Notes: generated from the sequence alone by a model not told the origin. Positions 1 to 9,913 are shown, numbered from the stretch's first letter. The stretch: DNA of 64,000 nucleotides from Leptospira neocaledonica (GCF_002812205.1 NZ_NPEA01000009.1:153973-217972), one strand, 5' to 3'. Program-made: numbers and translations.

Positions 1-972
1 CTGATAATGCAGGACTAAACGTACATTCGGACTATCCAATCCCATCCCGAATGCGTTTGTGGCTACAAGTATATTTGTTTTTCCGGATGTATATCCTTCC
101 TGTGTTTTCTCCCTGCTCGAATCTGTTCTGCCTGCGTGGTACTTGCCCACTTTATATCCGGATTTGCGAAGAAGTTCGTAAATTTCATCCACCTTTGCGC
201 GAGTAGAACAGTAAATAATAACTTTTCCGGAGACCGATTTTTGAAAATTACCTTTTTCTAATATTTCCAAAAGTAGATTTTCTTTTTCTCTTTCCGAATC
301 TGGGTATACTACTGAGAATTTTAGATTTTCTCTAACGTAGGTGCCTTGCACATATAATGGGAGTTTTAATCCTAAACTGTCAGAAATATCTTTTTTGACC
401 CGATCCGTTGCCGTAGCGGTGAGAGCCACCCAGGGAGTCCCTTCCTGTAAATAAGAACGTAATGTATGCAGTTTTCTGTATTCAGGGCGAAAATCATGTC
501 CCCATTGAGAAACACAATGTGCTTCGTCTACTGCCATCAAACTTACCGGAAGTTTTGGAAGTAGATTCAAGAAAGAACGAGAGACTGCTCGTTCAGGAGA
601 AATGTATAATATTCTAATCTTACCTGTAGCAGCGGAAGATAAAATTCTGATTTGTTCCAGATCATCTTGAGTGGAATTGCAATAAGCCGCTTGGATTCCT
701 CTCGCTTTTAATCCGTCCACTTGATCCTTCATTAGGGCGATCAATGGAGAAATTACTACGGTAAGAGATTTAGACTCAGCGAAGGAAGGTAATTGGTAGA
801 TAAGTGATTTTCCGCCGCCAGTAGGCAGAATGGCGAGTACATCTTTTCTTCCTAATAATGCTTGGACTGCTTCCCATTGGCCTTGCCTAAATTGGGAAAA
901 CCCGAAATGAGTGTGTAGGATCTTTTTCCAATCCTCTATCGAAGAGGAGACTGTTCCAGTGTTTGCAGACAA
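1..972 (-). CDS. recQ: ATP-dependent DNA helicase RecQ (N-terminal part; gene runs off the window start)
   Basis: Superfamily 2 helicase that unwinds DNA during recombination and repair. Translating the minus strand gives an FRxGQ-type Q motif near residue 30, the Walker A stretch [13 protein letters not shown], the Walker B DEAH box followed directly by [13 protein letters not shown] (the RecQ aromatic-rich loop), the TATAT motif III, and ATNAFGMG of the second RecA domain shortly before the edge. The order and these signatures are specific to RecQ rather than other DEAH helicases. The RQC and HRDC domains would lie outside the window. The start is taken as TTG at 972: an in-frame stop lies six codons upstream and an AAGGA sits 12 nt before it, with no suitable ATG. 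It starts 15 nt after the end of mnmC on the same strand. Confidence 0.93.
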   Translation of the reverse strand, partial: MSANTGTVSSSIEDWKKILHTHFGFSQFRQGQWEAVQALLGRKDVLAILPTGGGKSLIYQLPSFAESKSLTVVISPLIALMKDQVDGLKARGIQAAYCNSTQDDLEQIRILSSAATGKIRILYISPERAVSRSFLNLLPKLPVSLMAVDEAHCVSQWGHDFRPEYRKLHTLRSYLQEGTPWVALTATATDRVKKDISDSLGLKLPLYVQGTYVRENLKFSVVYPDSEREKENLLLEILEKGNFQKSVSGKVIIYCSTRAKVDEIYELLRKSGYKVGKYHAGRTDSSREKTQEGYTSGKTNILVATNAFGMGLDSPNVRLVLHYQ

Positions 973-987
973 GTTGAAACTTTTTCC

Positions 988-2928
988 TTATTCCAGATTT
1001 CGGATCTTGCGGTATAGAAATCTTGAGGGATGTAGAGAAGAGTACAAGCTATTTTCGATAGATAATGGTTCGTTTAAAAGAATCTCCGCCAAAATTTCCC
1101 CTCCCAATAGGGAAGACAAAACTCCCCTGGATCCCAAACCGCCGAACACAAACAGGTTTTTTTGCGGTTCTAAAAAAGGGAATTCTTTCTTTCGATTTTT
1201 AGGTAAACTCATACCGGAGTATATTTTTCGAAAAGGTTCCGGAGAATGGATTGGCCCCAAAATCGGAAACCGATCCGGCGTTTGGGATCGGATCCCTACA
1301 AACTGGGAACGAACCTTGATTCGCTCCCAGTTTATGCCTAAGAATGTTTTTCGAGAATATCCCAAAATTTCTTCCTGGTCCTTTGTTCTTGGGTTCGGAT
1401 CTAATTCGAATTCATCAAATGTAGAACCATTAACCCGGATTCCATTTTTAGTAGGGGTGAGATATTTATCTCCTACTCGGATCGGATCTTTTTTCGATTC
1501 TATATTCGGATCTTCTAATATTTCTAATTGTCCTCTCACGGATCTAAGGGAGAAGGGTGACTCTTTCCATAAGTCTTTCAGTAGATTTTCTATCCCGAAA
1601 GAATTTGCTAAGATCAAAACTTCCGTTTTACACAAAGTTTTTTTGTTTTCGGAAAATAATGTCCATTCTTCTTTCTCGAATGAGATCGAGCTAACTTTCT
1701 CTTGTTTCAGAAGAATGTTCGGATGATCTAAAAGTTTTTGAGTGAGAAGTGGGGTATCTGTCCAAAAACCGGAAGGATAAAAAATACCTTTTGCATTTTC
1801 AGGATAATTTTTGCCCAGTTCCGGTTTTAACTCTGCTAATTCTTTGGTTAAGGAATGTATTTTTATTCCTTCTTCCAATCGGATCCAGGGAATATCTTCT
1901 CCGGAAAGTTGTAAAGTACCGCAGATTTGATATGAATCTTTTGGAAGTAGATCCGAATAACGACGGATAGAATTCCCAAGACAACGTAGAGTCCATAAAC
2001 TTGTAGGTGTTTCTTCTTTGGTGATATGAGGATGGGAAATCGCCATGGGAACAGAAGATGCGCGTAATGCGTCATGGTCGTCCCAAACTTCTACCTTAAC
2101 GCCTCTCCAGGCAAGTGCTCTCGCGATACTTGCTCCTGCGAGTCCTCCTCCCAACACGGAAACTTTCGTAGGAATTTGGGCAAATGAATATTGCCTTCTC
2201 AAAAAAGGAATTTGATTTAAGTCAGGCTCCGATTCGGATTCATAAACTCCGACTAACATTTCTCTTTTTCTACCATAACCTCGGATTTTCGAAAGAGTAA
2301 AGCCAGCGTTACTTAAACAATCTTTAACGGATCTTGCTACTGTGAACGTAGCAAAGGTCGCATTCTTATTGGAAAGTCTTTTGATCTGAGTGGAAATATC
2401 CTCTCCCCAGAGTTCGGGATTTTTAGAAGGTGCAAATCCATCCAGGAAGAATGTATCAAATTTCCCGGAAGTTTCCGGAAGATTTTGGATCGCATCTCCT
2501 ATCCATAAGTCCAAAACCAAATTTTCTTTTTCGAATAAGAAAGTATTACATCCTGGAATGAGTGATTTATATTTTTCTAAAAATAATTCCAGTAGATCGT
2601 TTAGTTCAGGGAACGAGGAGATAGCTTTGCGAATATCATCTATCTCTAATGGATATTTTTCGAAAGAAGTGAATCGTAATACTCGAATATTGGATTTACT
2701 TTTACAATTTCTCCAGAGCTGCCACGTTGCGAAAAAGTTTAAACCTGTTCCAAATCCTAATTCTAAAATAGAAAACGAGTGAAATACTTCGGAAGAAGTT
2801 AGGCGATCTTCCAGTTTGTTTCCTTGGATGAAAACATGTTTCGTTTCTTCTAATCCGTTTTCTGGAGAAAAATAAATATCGTTAAATTCTCTGGAAACGG
2901 GGGTGCCGTTTTCTTTCCAGTCTATCAT
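988..2928 (-). CDS. mnmC: Bifunctional tRNA mnm5s2U34 methyltransferase / FAD-dependent cmnm5s2U34 oxidoreductase MnmC
   Basis: Catalyses the last two steps of mnm5s2U synthesis at the wobble position of tRNA: an FAD domain demodifies cmnm5(s2)U to nm5(s2)U and a SAM domain methylates it. The 646 residues match the full-length two-domain form. The methyltransferase half (about 1-245) has the SAM motif LELGFGTGLN at 55-64 and the MnmD signature DGFAPSKNPELW at 163-174. The oxidoreductase half begins with the Rossmann glycines VSVLGGGLAGASIARAL near 256-272 and ends in a typical DAO-family C-terminus. The start ATG overlaps the stop of the upstream lipoprotein gene by 4 nt, so the two are probably translationally coupled. 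A 271-codon open frame on the other strand here is an antisense shadow. Confidence 0.95.
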   Translation of the reverse strand: MIDWKENGTPVSREFNDIYFSPENGLEETKHVFIQGNKLEDRLTSSEVFHSFSILELGFGTGLNFFATWQLWRNCKSKSNIRVLRFTSFEKYPLEIDDIRKAISSFPELNDLLELFLEKYKSLIPGCNTFLFEKENLVLDLWIGDAIQNLPETSGKFDTFFLDGFAPSKNPELWGEDISTQIKRLSNKNATFATFTVARSVKDCLSNAGFTLSKIRGYGRKREMLVGVYESESEPDLNQIPFLRRQYSFAQIPTKVSVLGGGLAGASIARALAWRGVKVEVWDDHDALRASSVPMAISHPHITKEETPTSLWTLRCLGNSIRRYSDLLPKDSYQICGTLQLSGEDIPWIRLEEGIKIHSLTKELAELKPELGKNYPENAKGIFYPSGFWTDTPLLTQKLLDHPNILLKQEKVSSISFEKEEWTLFSENKKTLCKTEVLILANSFGIENLLKDLWKESPFSLRSVRGQLEILEDPNIESKKDPIRVGDKYLTPTKNGIRVNGSTFDEFELDPNPRTKDQEEILGYSRKTFLGINWERIKVRSQFVGIRSQTPDRFPILGPIHSPEPFRKIYSGMSLPKNRKKEFPFLEPQKNLFVFGGLGSRGVLSSLLGGEILAEILLNEPLSIENSLYSSLHPSRFLYRKIRNLE

Positions 2929-3914
2929 CCGGGATTTTCCGAATCTGATTTAGTATCTTCTTTAGGTGGAAGCCCTGCGGAAGGTAGGTTCTGCAACGGT
3001 GGATACGCCGGTCCTTCTTCCTTTTTATGTGGTTCTTTAGAAAGTTGTAATTCTTTTCTGACCCCCATTCTGTAAGTGGTCATGTTCATGTAAAGAGAAG
3101 GGGCAGGTAACCCATTCGCAGTTGTTACTTGGTTTTTGATATTTAGACCTTTTCCATCCAAATCCCCAAAGCTGGTTACTTCCAAAAACACATATGCATT
3201 ATAAAGGATTGTATCCGGAAAGTATTGTCCTATATTATATTCGAATAATAAACGAAGGCCCTTTAATTCTTGTAATTGGTTTTTGACGCTGGAGATCCTC
3301 TGCTCTTTTTCTATAATATCCATTCTGTAAACCGCGAGTCCGTATATAGGGCCTACGCCGAAGTTCACATTCTTCCCTTCATAATATCCTAAATATAGTG
3401 TGAAATACATCTGATAATCTTCGTAGGTGTATTCCATATTTCTTCCTAGTTGAGGAGGAAGAGGGAATAATTGATTGGAAACATATTCATCAAATGCAAG
3501 ATAACGTCTTCCATCGTCAGGGTAATTGATCAGATTTCCCCTATAGGTTCTGGGTGAAGTCAGGTTGAAGGACCAAGCCAGACCGCTTAAAAAAGAGAAA
3601 AATCCTTTGATATCTCTTGTGCCGGGGATCCGACTCGGAACAGACCCGATAGAGTAGAATGCACGAGTCGTCGTAGAGTCTCTACTAACTACGCTTGTAT
3701 CCGTATCTGAACCTGGAGCACTGAACTTGCTAACAGGGATACCTTGGACATTTGCAGGGTGGGTGAAAAAATCCAATGCTGTATATTCCGCACCTGCATT
3801 GATAATGACTGAATCTAAAATCCCGCTAATACTCTTACAGGAAGAGAAGATCAGAAATAAGCAGCAGGTTATAATCTTGGGGAAAAAATCCGGATTTAGT
3901 CTCTTTGAATCCAT
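2925..3914 (-). CDS. Putative lipoprotein, function unknown
   Basis: 329 residues. The N-terminus has a basic stretch, a hydrophobic core (about 14-23) and a lipobox-like FSSC with the acceptor Cys at 26, so it is probably exported and lipidated. The body carries many aromatic and Gly residues and paired Tyr (for example YTYEDYQMYFTLYLGYYEG), a pattern often seen in outer-membrane-associated beta proteins, and ends in a Pro-rich, charged tail. I recognise no catalytic motif and no named family. It is upstream of and overlaps mnmC by 4 nt, which suggests co-transcription but gives no functional link. The start is the first ATG before the signal peptide. Confidence 0.75.
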   Translation of the reverse strand: MDSKRLNPDFFPKIITCCLFLIFSSCKSISGILDSVIINAGAEYTALDFFTHPANVQGIPVSKFSAPGSDTDTSVVSRDSTTTRAFYSIGSVPSRIPGTRDIKGFFSFLSGLAWSFNLTSPRTYRGNLINYPDDGRRYLAFDEYVSNQLFPLPPQLGRNMEYTYEDYQMYFTLYLGYYEGKNVNFGVGPIYGLAVYRMDIIEKEQRISSVKNQLQELKGLRLLFEYNIGQYFPDTILYNAYVFLEVTSFGDLDGKGLNIKNQVTTANGLPAPSLYMNMTTYRMGVRKELQLSKEPHKKEEGPAYPPLQNLPSAGLPPKEDTKSDSENPG

Positions 3915-4014
3915 CGTCCAGAACCAAATTGAAATGGCCAGAAATCAAACCAAGTCCATTTCATGGGGCTTGACTGCTCACACCTAAACCTGAGGATCGT
4001 ATTAGCCCAAGTAT

Positions 4015-5067
4015 ATGTCTTTCGAAAAAAAACAGCCAATCCAATACCCCGTATCCGTTGCCCCGATGATGGACTGGACGGACAGGCATTTTCGTTTTTT
4101 TTTAAGGCTGATCACTAAACATTCCCTGCTTTATACGGAAATGGTAACAACCGGAGCCATTCTTAGAGGTGACAAACATAGGTTCTTACGTTTTTCTAAA
4201 CAAGAATCTCCGCTTTCTTTGCAGCTAGGCGGTGACAATCCTTCTCAACTTGCCGAATGTGCAAAAATAGGAGAAGAATACGGATACTCAGAGATTAATC
4301 TGAATGTAGGTTGTCCAAGCGATAAGGTCCAAGAGGGAAATTTCGGAGCCTGTTTGATGAAGGACCCGAACCGTGTAGCGGATTGTATTTCCGAAATGGA
4401 TTCTAAAACTTCTATTCCTGTCACGGTAAAATGTCGTATCGGCGTTCGGGGAAAAGAAACATTAGAAGATTTGCATGAGTTTGTAAGATCTGTAAGTACC
4501 GCAGGTGCGAGAAGAATCACAATACATGCAAGAATTGCAATATTAGAGGGGCTTAGCCCCGCTCAAAATAGAACCGTTCCTCCATTACGTTATGAGGATG
4601 TGTATTCTATTAAAAAAAGATTTCCGAATCTTATCATAGAATTGAACGGAGGCGTTAAATCTATTTCGGACATACACTCTCACTTAAACAAGGTGGATGG
4701 GGTTATGATCGGAAGAGCAGCTTACGAAAATCCTTTTTTATTCTCAGATGTGGATTCTGAATTTTTTGGAGCAGAACCTTTAAACTTGAGTCGCAGGGAA
4801 ATCTTCGAGGCCATGCAGGAATATGTTTCTTTTCAAACGGCAGAAGGCGAAAAGCCGAGTAGAATTTTAAGGCATTTACTCGGAGCATTTCATGAGATCA
4901 GAGGCGCCCGATCTTATCGTAGAATTCTCACGGAAAAAATGTATTCTAACCCAGGTCCTAGATTACTTTTAGAATCCTTAGCTTCCATCCCCGATGAATA
5001 TCTGGATCGTAAATTAGGAAATCCAAAAATTGACAAAGAGATCGCGCGTCCGGTGGTTTCAGCATAG
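4015..5067 (+). CDS. dusA: tRNA-dihydrouridine synthase DusA
   Basis: FMN-dependent reduction of uridines in the D-loop of tRNA (U20/U20a for DusA). The TIM-barrel entry [15 protein letters not shown] (14-27) is the DusA-type form of the Dus signature. ELNVGCPS-like sequence places the catalytic Cys at residue 100, followed by [12 protein letters not shown]. Further FMN and tRNA contacts ([19 protein letters not shown]) follow in family order. The length of 350 is usual for DusA. It starts a plus-strand run divergent from the lipoprotein/mnmC pair, separated by 100 nt that probably hold both promoters. The ribosome binding site is weak (an AAG a few nt before ATG). Confidence 0.93.
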   Translation: MSFEKKQPIQYPVSVAPMMDWTDRHFRFFLRLITKHSLLYTEMVTTGAILRGDKHRFLRFSKQESPLSLQLGGDNPSQLAECAKIGEEYGYSEINLNVGCPSDKVQEGNFGACLMKDPNRVADCISEMDSKTSIPVTVKCRIGVRGKETLEDLHEFVRSVSTAGARRITIHARIAILEGLSPAQNRTVPPLRYEDVYSIKKRFPNLIIELNGGVKSISDIHSHLNKVDGVMIGRAAYENPFLFSDVDSEFFGAEPLNLSRREIFEAMQEYVSFQTAEGEKPSRILRHLLGAFHEIRGARSYRRILTEKMYSNPGPRLLLESLASIPDEYLDRKLGNPKIDKEIARPVVSA

Positions 5068-5109
5068 GATACTCGTCTAACTACTGCATAATATTTTGCG
5101 GAGAAACTT

Positions 5110-6051
5110 TTGGATAAGATTCGAACCATAGATTGCGGATACGTAGAACCAGGGCTTGCCTGCGCTTATCTGATTGTGGACGGGGACAGAGCCATATTCG
5201 TAGAGAATAACACAAATTATGCGGTCCCACTTCTATTAGATGTATTGAAGGAAGAAGGGCTTACTCCTGAATCAGTGGATTACATTATCATCACTCATGT
5301 TCATTTGGATCATGCAGGAGGAACAGGAAAACTAATCTCTCTTTGTCCAAATGCAACTGTAATTGCTCATCCCAAAGCAGCTCCTCATGTAATAGATCCG
5401 ACTCGTTTGATTAAAAGTTCCATCCAGGTATATGGAGAAGAAAATTATTATAAGTTGTATGGTGAAATTCTTCCTGTGCCAAAAGATCGTGTTCGAACCA
5501 TGAGCGACGGAGAAGAATTATCCTGGCAGAAAAGAATATTCAAGTTTTTGCATACAAGAGGGCATGCGAACCATCATTTTTGCATTTATGATTCATTGAC
5601 AAACGGGATCTTCACTGGAGATACCTTCGGAATAGGTTATACATTATTTAGAAAGGGAAAGGATTCTTTACTATTTCCTTCCACAACACCGACTGATTTT
5701 GATCCGGAAGAAGCGATATTTTCTGTGGACAAGATACTTGCTACGGGAGCAGACAAAGCTTATCTCACACATTTCGGAGTTTGGGAGGATATACATTCAG
5801 GAGCTTCTCAAATGAAAGAAGGTCTTAACGTTATGAAAAACGTTCTGATTTCTGCGGAAAAGACAGGTTTGGAAGGAGAATCCTTAGTCGCTTTTTGTGA
5901 ACGTAGAGTCCGTTCTTATTTGGAAGATCAAATCCGTATCCGACATCTTCCTTTTGGAGAAAAAGAGGAAAAATTTATAGGTTTCGACTCCCAGATCAAC
6001 GCACAAGGGATTGCGTTTAAGATAGAGAGATCTAGAAAGAATAGGAAATAA
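5110..6051 (+). CDS. MBL-fold metallo-hydrolase
   Basis: Metallo-beta-lactamase-fold hydrolase of 313 residues. The zinc motif THVHLDHAGG gives His63, His65, Asp67 and His68; later ligands are in HTRGHANHH, TGDTFG and LTHFG, so a complete two-metal site is present. It resembles glyoxalase II-like and lactonase-like members, but the substrate cannot be read from sequence. No ATG fits; TTG at 5110 is preceded by GGAG at 5100-5103 with a 6-nt spacer and was chosen as start. It follows dusA by 42 nt and may be co-transcribed. Confidence 0.87.
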   Translation: MDKIRTIDCGYVEPGLACAYLIVDGDRAIFVENNTNYAVPLLLDVLKEEGLTPESVDYIIITHVHLDHAGGTGKLISLCPNATVIAHPKAAPHVIDPTRLIKSSIQVYGEENYYKLYGEILPVPKDRVRTMSDGEELSWQKRIFKFLHTRGHANHHFCIYDSLTNGIFTGDTFGIGYTLFRKGKDSLLFPSTTPTDFDPEEAIFSVDKILATGADKAYLTHFGVWEDIHSGASQMKEGLNVMKNVLISAEKTGLEGESLVAFCERRVRSYLEDQIRIRHLPFGEKEEKFIGFDSQINAQGIAFKIERSRKNRK

Positions 6052-6165
6052 TTTCCCATCCCTTAAGTATCTATTTATAGTTCTTCGATAAATTAGAGAG
6101 GAAAACCATATAGTCTAGTACTACTTAGGCGAAGTTTTTCATTTGCTTTCCCCGTTTCTAATTTT

Positions 6166-8019
6166 TTGAATATACATGTGGGCATATCTCCGGATGGATT
6201 CGAAAAGAAAAGAAATCTAGTATTGTTTCTCTGTGCCTTCTTCCTTTTAATCTCTTGTTCTACAAAAACTTCCGAAAAAGTTCCTGTACTTTATAAAGGA
6301 AGTATAGATATGAGCACCGTTAGTCCTTGGGGAGAAGTTTATCCTCTCAAAGGGGACTGGGAATTCAGTTGGGGAAATTTATATTCACCTAATACAGGTT
6401 ATGTGGAGAGCGGGCAATACTTTCCAGTTCCGGGAATTTGGAGGGATTATTCTCCTGAATTTACCTGGCAAGGGCATGGTTCTTATAGATTAAAGATTCA
6501 TAAAACTCCGGAACAAAAAAATTTAGGGATCTATGTGCCCAGAATTCCGGGAATATATTCCGTGTACTTCGGAAAAAGAATGATCTTTGCCAATGGAATC
6601 AATGGAACAAGCAGATCGGATACCGAATTTTTGGCACATCCAAATGCGCAGATCTACCTATTGGATTCCTTGGATACAGAACTGATCGTAAATGTTTCAA
6701 ATTACAGAGGGAATTTCCTAAAAGGTGGAATCCGAAATCCATTCCTGATCGGGGATCTGGACTCTTTAAAATCTAAAGCGGTCCGGGAATTGATTTGGGA
6801 AACACTTTTAATTGCCATTATTTTTTCAGTAGGTTTGTATCACCTGATCTTCTTCGCATCTTATCGAAAAGATTTGGTACCGTTATTCTTCGCATTATTT
6901 TGTTTTTTAGTAGCTTTCTATTCTTTCGTAACTTCCGGACTTCAGTATCTTCTTACACCTGAGCTAAGCTTGGATCTTCGGATCAGAATGGAATATTTTT
7001 GTGAGGCTTGTCTTGTCCCCTCTGTTTACATGATCCTGAAAACAATGTATCCGAAACAATTCGGAGCCAGGTGGATGATGATACTGATGGGCACAATGCT
7101 TATCTTCATCTTATCCGTTTTTGTATTGGGAGAAGAAGAACTCATATATCTGTATTCCTTCTTCATGCATGTTCCTCCTTTTTACACTTTGGTTCTATTG
7201 GCAGCATTGGGATACGCTTGGTGGCAGAAAGAAGATAGGGCAAGAACCGTATTTCTTTCCGGGATCATACTTGCTGTCTCCATGGTGAATGATGTTGTCT
7301 GGGGACTATACGAAGTTTATTTTCTGATCCCTTATAGTTTCCCGGCGGCACTTGTGGGATTTATCGCATTCAATTCTTATATTATATCATTAAGATTTAC
7401 TAAAGATTTGGAGAAGGCGGAGACATTCGCTGAATTACAATCTAAGTACAATGAACAACTCAGATTGAACGCTGAGGAAAAAGCAAAGTTTGCAACTTTA
7501 GTGGATCAATCCGTGGATAAAGGATTTCATTCTCTCATCAATCAATTGGAGTCGAAGGAAAGTTCGGACAAATCACTTTCTAAACTCAAAAACGAACTCA
7601 ACCAAACTCTTTCAGGTGTCCGGGATATTTTGGACTTGATGCATCATCAGGGTGGAAAAGAGGAATTGGTAGAAGAGGAGATGAGAAAGTTTATTCTGAA
7701 AAATCCGTTATTCTCTCATTCAGAGATCCAAAAGGTCTCTCAGTTTTTGAGAATAGACGAGTGCCTTCAGGTGCAAAGGATCTTCTCGGATGCATTAAAA
7801 ATAGGGGGGAGAAGGTCCGGTGAATCTAAAATTTTCTGGGGCAAAGAAGGAGACTCCATATTACTTAGGGTACAGACAACTGGAGCTCCAGAGACCAAAG
7901 AAGAACTTTCCTCCATTCTAGAAGCCGACCTGAAACTGAGAGCCGAAAAGTTAGGAGCAAGATTTTTCCTGCTAAGCGAGCCCGGAAAATTCGAATTCGA
8001 ACTTAGATTACATCCTTAA
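6166..8019 (+). CDS. 7TMR-DISM-type membrane sensor with degenerate histidine-kinase-like C-terminus
   Basis: 617 residues. A signal peptide with lipobox-like LLISC (Cys31) is followed by an extracellular beta-rich domain (about 40-200, with the GDWEFSWG motif of DISM sensory domains), a block of about seven hydrophobic segments (about 205-415), and a coiled coil (425-460). The last 160 residues align in order with a NarX-type kinase: a helical pair, an N-box-like helix (QVQRIFSDALKIGG), a strand pair, and a final RAEKLGARFFLLSEPGKFEF stretch. The catalytic residues are gone: no ELHD phospho-acceptor, no Asn in the N box, no DxGxG and no G2 glycines. I infer a signalling pseudokinase. The start is uncertain: TTG 6166 is used, GTG 6178 is possible, and neither has a good ribosome binding site. 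Confidence 0.75.
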   Translation: MNIHVGISPDGFEKKRNLVLFLCAFFLLISCSTKTSEKVPVLYKGSIDMSTVSPWGEVYPLKGDWEFSWGNLYSPNTGYVESGQYFPVPGIWRDYSPEFTWQGHGSYRLKIHKTPEQKNLGIYVPRIPGIYSVYFGKRMIFANGINGTSRSDTEFLAHPNAQIYLLDSLDTELIVNVSNYRGNFLKGGIRNPFLIGDLDSLKSKAVRELIWETLLIAIIFSVGLYHLIFFASYRKDLVPLFFALFCFLVAFYSFVTSGLQYLLTPELSLDLRIRMEYFCEACLVPSVYMILKTMYPKQFGARWMMILMGTMLIFILSVFVLGEEELIYLYSFFMHVPPFYTLVLLAALGYAWWQKEDRARTVFLSGIILAVSMVNDVVWGLYEVYFLIPYSFPAALVGFIAFNSYIISLRFTKDLEKAETFAELQSKYNEQLRLNAEEKAKFATLVDQSVDKGFHSLINQLESKESSDKSLSKLKNELNQTLSGVRDILDLMHHQGGKEELVEEEMRKFILKNPLFSHSEIQKVSQFLRIDECLQVQRIFSDALKIGGRRSGESKIFWGKEGDSILLRVQTTGAPETKEELSSILEADLKLRAEKLGARFFLLSEPGKFEFELRLHP

Positions 8020-8097
8020 GTCAATTTTTTGGCAGAGAAATCGGATTCTTCTGAAAAAGAGTTGTCCCTAATTCTCCTCGCGAAATCCTACACACAA

Positions 8098-8112
8098 TTA
8101 GAATGATTCTAA
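8098..8112. promoter_or_regulatory. PerR/Fur-like box upstream of cytochrome c peroxidase
   Basis: TTAGAATGATTCTAA is a perfect 7-1-7 palindrome, two symmetric changes from the PerR consensus TTATAATNATTATAA. It ends 16 nt before the ATG of the di-haem peroxidase, where it could overlap the transcription start or leader. PerR control of peroxide-defence genes including cytochrome c peroxidase is known in Leptospira. Binding here is inferred from sequence only. Confidence 0.62.
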
Positions 8113-8128
8113 TCTGTGGTGATGAAAA

Positions 8129-9112
8129 ATGAAGAAAACACAAATACTGTACTTGGGACTAATTTTGGTCCTGGTCTCGGCATGTGGTCCATCCGAGAAA
8201 ACAAAACAGCTCATGCAAGACGCGAAGATTTCTTTCGGGATCCTTCCGGAAAAAATGCCAGGTTCCGAAAAGGATACTCCGGCTAAGATTGCTTTAGGCG
8301 AAAAACTCTATTTCGAAAAACGTCTTTCTATCAACGATTCACAGTCCTGTAGTTCCTGCCACGGAACCTTAGGAACGACCGCGGGAGTGGATAATCTTCC
8401 TACTTCTCCAGGCGCTCTTGGGAAAAATGGAGATCGAAATTCTCCTACTTCTTTGAATGCAGGTTTCCATTTCGTTCAATTCTGGGATGGAAGAGCGGCT
8501 GACCTAAAGGCTCAGGCAAAAGGTCCGATCTTAAATCCAGTGGAAATGGCAATGCCTTCGGAAGCCGCAGTGGAGAAAAAACTCTCTGAAATTTCTGAAT
8601 ACGTAGACTTGTTCGCGAAAGCATTCCCAGACCAGGATAAAAAGATCACTTATGACAATTTGGCAGAAGCGATCGCTGCATTCGAAAGAACCCTGATTAC
8701 CAGAGACCGTTTTGATGAGTTTCAGGCCGGAAATCATAGGGCCTTGACTTCTGAGGAGCAAAAGGGACTGGAAACCTTCCTGAGCGTAGGATGTATCCAA
8801 TGCCATAACGGGCCTCTTTTAGGCGGAAATAGTTTCCGCAAGTTAGGGCAGCAAAACCCTTATGAAAATACGACCGATGTTGGAAGATCTGCTGTGAGTA
8901 AGAACGATGCTGAAAAGTATTTCTTCAAAGTTCCGTCTCTTAGAAATATAGCCTTAACCGCTCCTTATTTCCACGATGGAAAGGTGGCCACCCTGCCGGA
9001 AGCGGTGAAAAAAATGGCATATTTGCAGCTTGGAAAAGAGCTTTCCTCGGAAGAGGTAGATTCGATAGTATCTTTCTTGAAGGCATTATCGGATAAAAAT
9101 CGGTCTAATTAA
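8129..9112 (+). CDS. Di-haem cytochrome c peroxidase (CcpA/MauG family), lipoprotein
   Basis: Reduces hydrogen peroxide to water with electrons from small c-type donors in the periplasm. The 327 residues carry a signal peptide ending in a lipobox-like VSAC (Cys19) and two c-type haem motifs, CSSCH at 74-78 and CIQCH at 222-226, in the spacing of bacterial CCPs. The conserved N-terminal ALGEKLYFEKRLS and the late PYFHDGKVATLPEAV segment are also family hallmarks. The Cys19 lipobox suggests a membrane-anchored rather than soluble enzyme. It stands alone between the sensor gene and a terminator, with a PerR-like palindrome in front, consistent with peroxide-inducible expression. Confidence 0.93.
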   Translation: MKKTQILYLGLILVLVSACGPSEKTKQLMQDAKISFGILPEKMPGSEKDTPAKIALGEKLYFEKRLSINDSQSCSSCHGTLGTTAGVDNLPTSPGALGKNGDRNSPTSLNAGFHFVQFWDGRAADLKAQAKGPILNPVEMAMPSEAAVEKKLSEISEYVDLFAKAFPDQDKKITYDNLAEAIAAFERTLITRDRFDEFQAGNHRALTSEEQKGLETFLSVGCIQCHNGPLLGGNSFRKLGQQNPYENTTDVGRSAVSKNDAEKYFFKVPSLRNIALTAPYFHDGKVATLPEAVKKMAYLQLGKELSSEEVDSIVSFLKALSDKNRSN

Positions 9113-9156
9113 TTAGATCTAAGATCAACGAACTTACAGAATTGAAACCTATTCAG

Positions 9157-9186
9157 ACCGGCTCCGCAAGGAGACGGTTTTTTTTT
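9157..9186 (+). terminator. Intrinsic terminator after the peroxidase gene
   Basis: ACCGGCTCC, GCAA loop, GGAGACGGT (one internal G-A mismatch) followed by a run of eight or more T. It lies 45 nt after the peroxidase stop codon. Confidence 0.85.
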
Positions 9187-9265
9187 GCCTTTGGAGACAC
9201 GGAAGGTTTTGAAATGAATCTCTCGCCTTGCCGCCGTAATGGTATTTGATCTTACAAAAAAAAGA

Positions 9266-9913
9266 CTAACGTGACTTTTTCCTATCTTTAGTTTCCGGAA
9301 CTACTCTGTTAGCAGGTTGGGTTTCTTCTGGTGGGTTGGTCTTTAAGAATTCCTTTAACTTTCCTAAGCGTTCTTCTTTGATAACAAATGAAAAGGGAGA
9401 AGATCCGGAATACATACGTAATGTAACGGATTGGGATTCTGAAATCAGTGCTTCCTGTTCCTTTGTAAGTTGAAGGACGCCCTTCAACTGTTTGCTTGTG
9501 TTTACTCCGCTATAGCTTACTTCCTTCCCCGTTGCCATATCCGTTCTAGTACCGTGATATGATTCGGATTTGAGACTTGAATAAAGACCTTCGAACTTAA
9601 CGTTGAATGTTTTCTCTGAGATTTTTAAGAAACCGTTTGGTTCCAAATCATAACTTTTTTCGGGAGTTGACACTATGAATCGAATGATTGTTGGCGGTTG
9701 CACTTTGGGATCGAAAAATTCCCGACTATACATAAGGGTTAACAGGTATGTGCGGCCATCTTCAATATTACCAAATGACTGTTCTAATTCTATAATATAT
9801 CCGTTCTTAAATTCATCCTTTGTGATTTCGACTCTTCCCGGCGATACACAATTTGATAAAATTACAAAAGAGAGTAGTGACAAACTTACAAATGTGTTAT
9901 AACGTAGGTTCAT
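9266..9913 (-). CDS. Putative lipoprotein, function unknown
   Basis: 215 residues with a signal peptide and lipobox-like ILSNC (Cys22). The mature part is polar and predicted mainly beta (alternating hydrophobics such as RTYLLTLMYSREF and SVTLRMYSGSSPFSFVI), ending in a basic tail PETKDRKKSR. No recognised domain. It is a single gene between the peroxidase terminator and the citrate synthase homologue. Confidence 0.7.
   Translation of the reverse strand: MNLRYNTFVSLSLLSFVILSNCVSPGRVEITKDEFKNGYIIELEQSFGNIEDGRTYLLTLMYSREFFDPKVQPPTIIRFIVSTPEKSYDLEPNGFLKISEKTFNVKFEGLYSSLKSESYHGTRTDMATGKEVSYSGVNTSKQLKGVLQLTKEQEALISESQSVTLRMYSGSSPFSFVIKEERLGKLKEFLKTNPPEETQPANRVVPETKDRKKSR

Noticed and set aside
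911..1726. 271-codon open frame opposite mnmC
   Set aside because: Antisense to the conserved FAD domain of MnmC; composition is the mirror of a coding frame and no family motif is present.
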